Source: an uncultured Spirochaetaceae bacterium
GTDB lineage: Bacteria; Spirochaetota; Spirochaetia; Treponematales; UBA12059
Assembly: GCA_938004315.1 (NCBI GenBank)
Contig: CALKWG010000138.1
Span: 1 to 5,177, forward strand
Direction: 5' to 3'
DNA: 5,177 bases
Part shown: piece after piece, positions 4,944 through 5,177 of the stretch
How the letters are laid out: each line of letters starts with the position of its first letter
How positions within the stretch are numbered: position 1 is the stretch's first letter
The notes under the pieces: generated by a model
Database searches by the model: none
Told to the model about the DNA's origin: nothing
The model's input: only the letters and a program-made list of their open reading frames with translations
Translations under genes and position numbers: made by a program

Positions 4944-5177
4944 ATGATGGAAGAGAAACGAAACGAGAAGCCGAACGGCTCGCCGCTTAACGCCCGCGTG
5001 CGCGGCAAGGCGGCGCGGGTCCGCGGCCTACCGATCGTGGCCTTGGCCTTAGCTGCCGTGGCAGTCGGGTCGGCGAGCGCCGTACCGGCGAACGCCGCGC
5101 CGGCGAACGCCGCGTCGGCGAACGCCCAGGACGGTCAAGGTTTTACCTGGCGCTCCTACGCCGAGCTCGGAGCGGGG
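4944..5177 (+). CDS. Exported protein of unknown function (N-terminal 78 residues; cut by right edge)
   Basis: The frame opens at ATG 4944-4946, 5 nt after AAGGA (4934-4938); the adjacent ATG at 4947 is an equally possible start. The first 31 residues are hydrophilic and rich in Lys, Arg, Glu and Asn, an unusually long n-region. A hydrophobic core follows (LPIVALALAAVAVG, about 32-45), then SASA and a run of short repeats ending in ANA (VPANA, APANA, ASANA), giving several possible signal peptidase I sites. The mature protein would begin near AQDGQGFTWRSYAELGAG, after which the window ends. Nothing in these last residues identifies a family. The gene is divergent from the hydrolase operon and shares its control region. 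The signal peptide is well supported; the function is unknown. Confidence 0.72.
   Translation, partial: MMEEKRNEKPNGSPLNARVRGKAARVRGLPIVALALAAVAVGSASAVPANAAPANAASANAQDGQGFTWRSYAELGAG
5085..5126 (+). repeat. 15-bp tandem repeat encoding consecutive A-N-A signal-cleavage sites
   Basis: The unit CCGGCGAACGCCGCG occurs at 5085-5099 and 5100-5114 exactly, followed by a partial third copy at 5115-5126 with one change (T for C at 5115). It is in frame and encodes PANAA, PANAA, SANA at the end of the signal peptide of the rightward gene. Copy number can change by slippage without breaking the frame. Confidence 0.85.

Noticed and set aside
1..5177. tRNA, rRNA, CRISPR array, insertion sequence or phage genes
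   Set aside because: I looked for these signatures by eye on both strands and saw none. The only repeats are those listed, and they have neither regular short spacing nor a transposase.

Overview
This GC-rich window (coding third positions mostly G or C) comes from an unidentified bacterium. Gene starts carry strong GGAGG-type ribosome binding sites, and four of the five proteins begin with export signals (three Sec-type signal peptides and one lipoprotein signal). A periplasmic-type binding protein, a lipoprotein peptidase and a membrane-anchored serine hydrolase suggest a cell with a substantial envelope compartment. Nothing fixes the phylum, so I assign none.

Layout: four genes run leftward on the minus strand. 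In transcription order they are a serine hydrolase of the beta-lactamase/PBP-like family with four C-terminal membrane segments (4565-2823, TTG start), an S41-family peptidase lipoprotein (2801-1413) and a small DUF5680 protein (1262-714). Last comes an ABC-transporter substrate-binding protein of the SBP_bac_3 family, cut by the left edge (604-1). The first two are separated by 21 bp and look like one operon. The third follows after 150 bp and may be cotranscribed. The binding-protein gene has an AT-rich leader and probably its own promoter. On the plus strand a fifth gene starts at 4944 and runs off the right edge. It encodes an exported protein of unknown function. The 378 bp between the divergent genes should hold both promoters, but I see no convincing -35/-10 pair there.

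The most unusual structure is a 117-bp repeat present twice (685-801 and 1302-1418), gapless, same orientation, about 87% identical by hand count. It bracketes the DUF5680 gene. Each copy can fold into two adjacent long hairpins with conserved outer stems. Each copy lies at the 3' end of a gene. The outer edge of copy 2 supplies the stop codon of the S41 gene. In copy 1 the DUF5680 frame enters one base out of register and reads through, so the last 28 residues of that protein are repeat-encoded. Neither copy is followed by a U-tract, so these are not textbook terminators. They look like an interspersed structured repeat family.

The proteins point to work on peptides or cell-wall material outside the cytoplasm (hydrolase, peptidase, solute-binding protein). 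That functional link is inference from family membership and gene order; no substrate can be read from the sequence.
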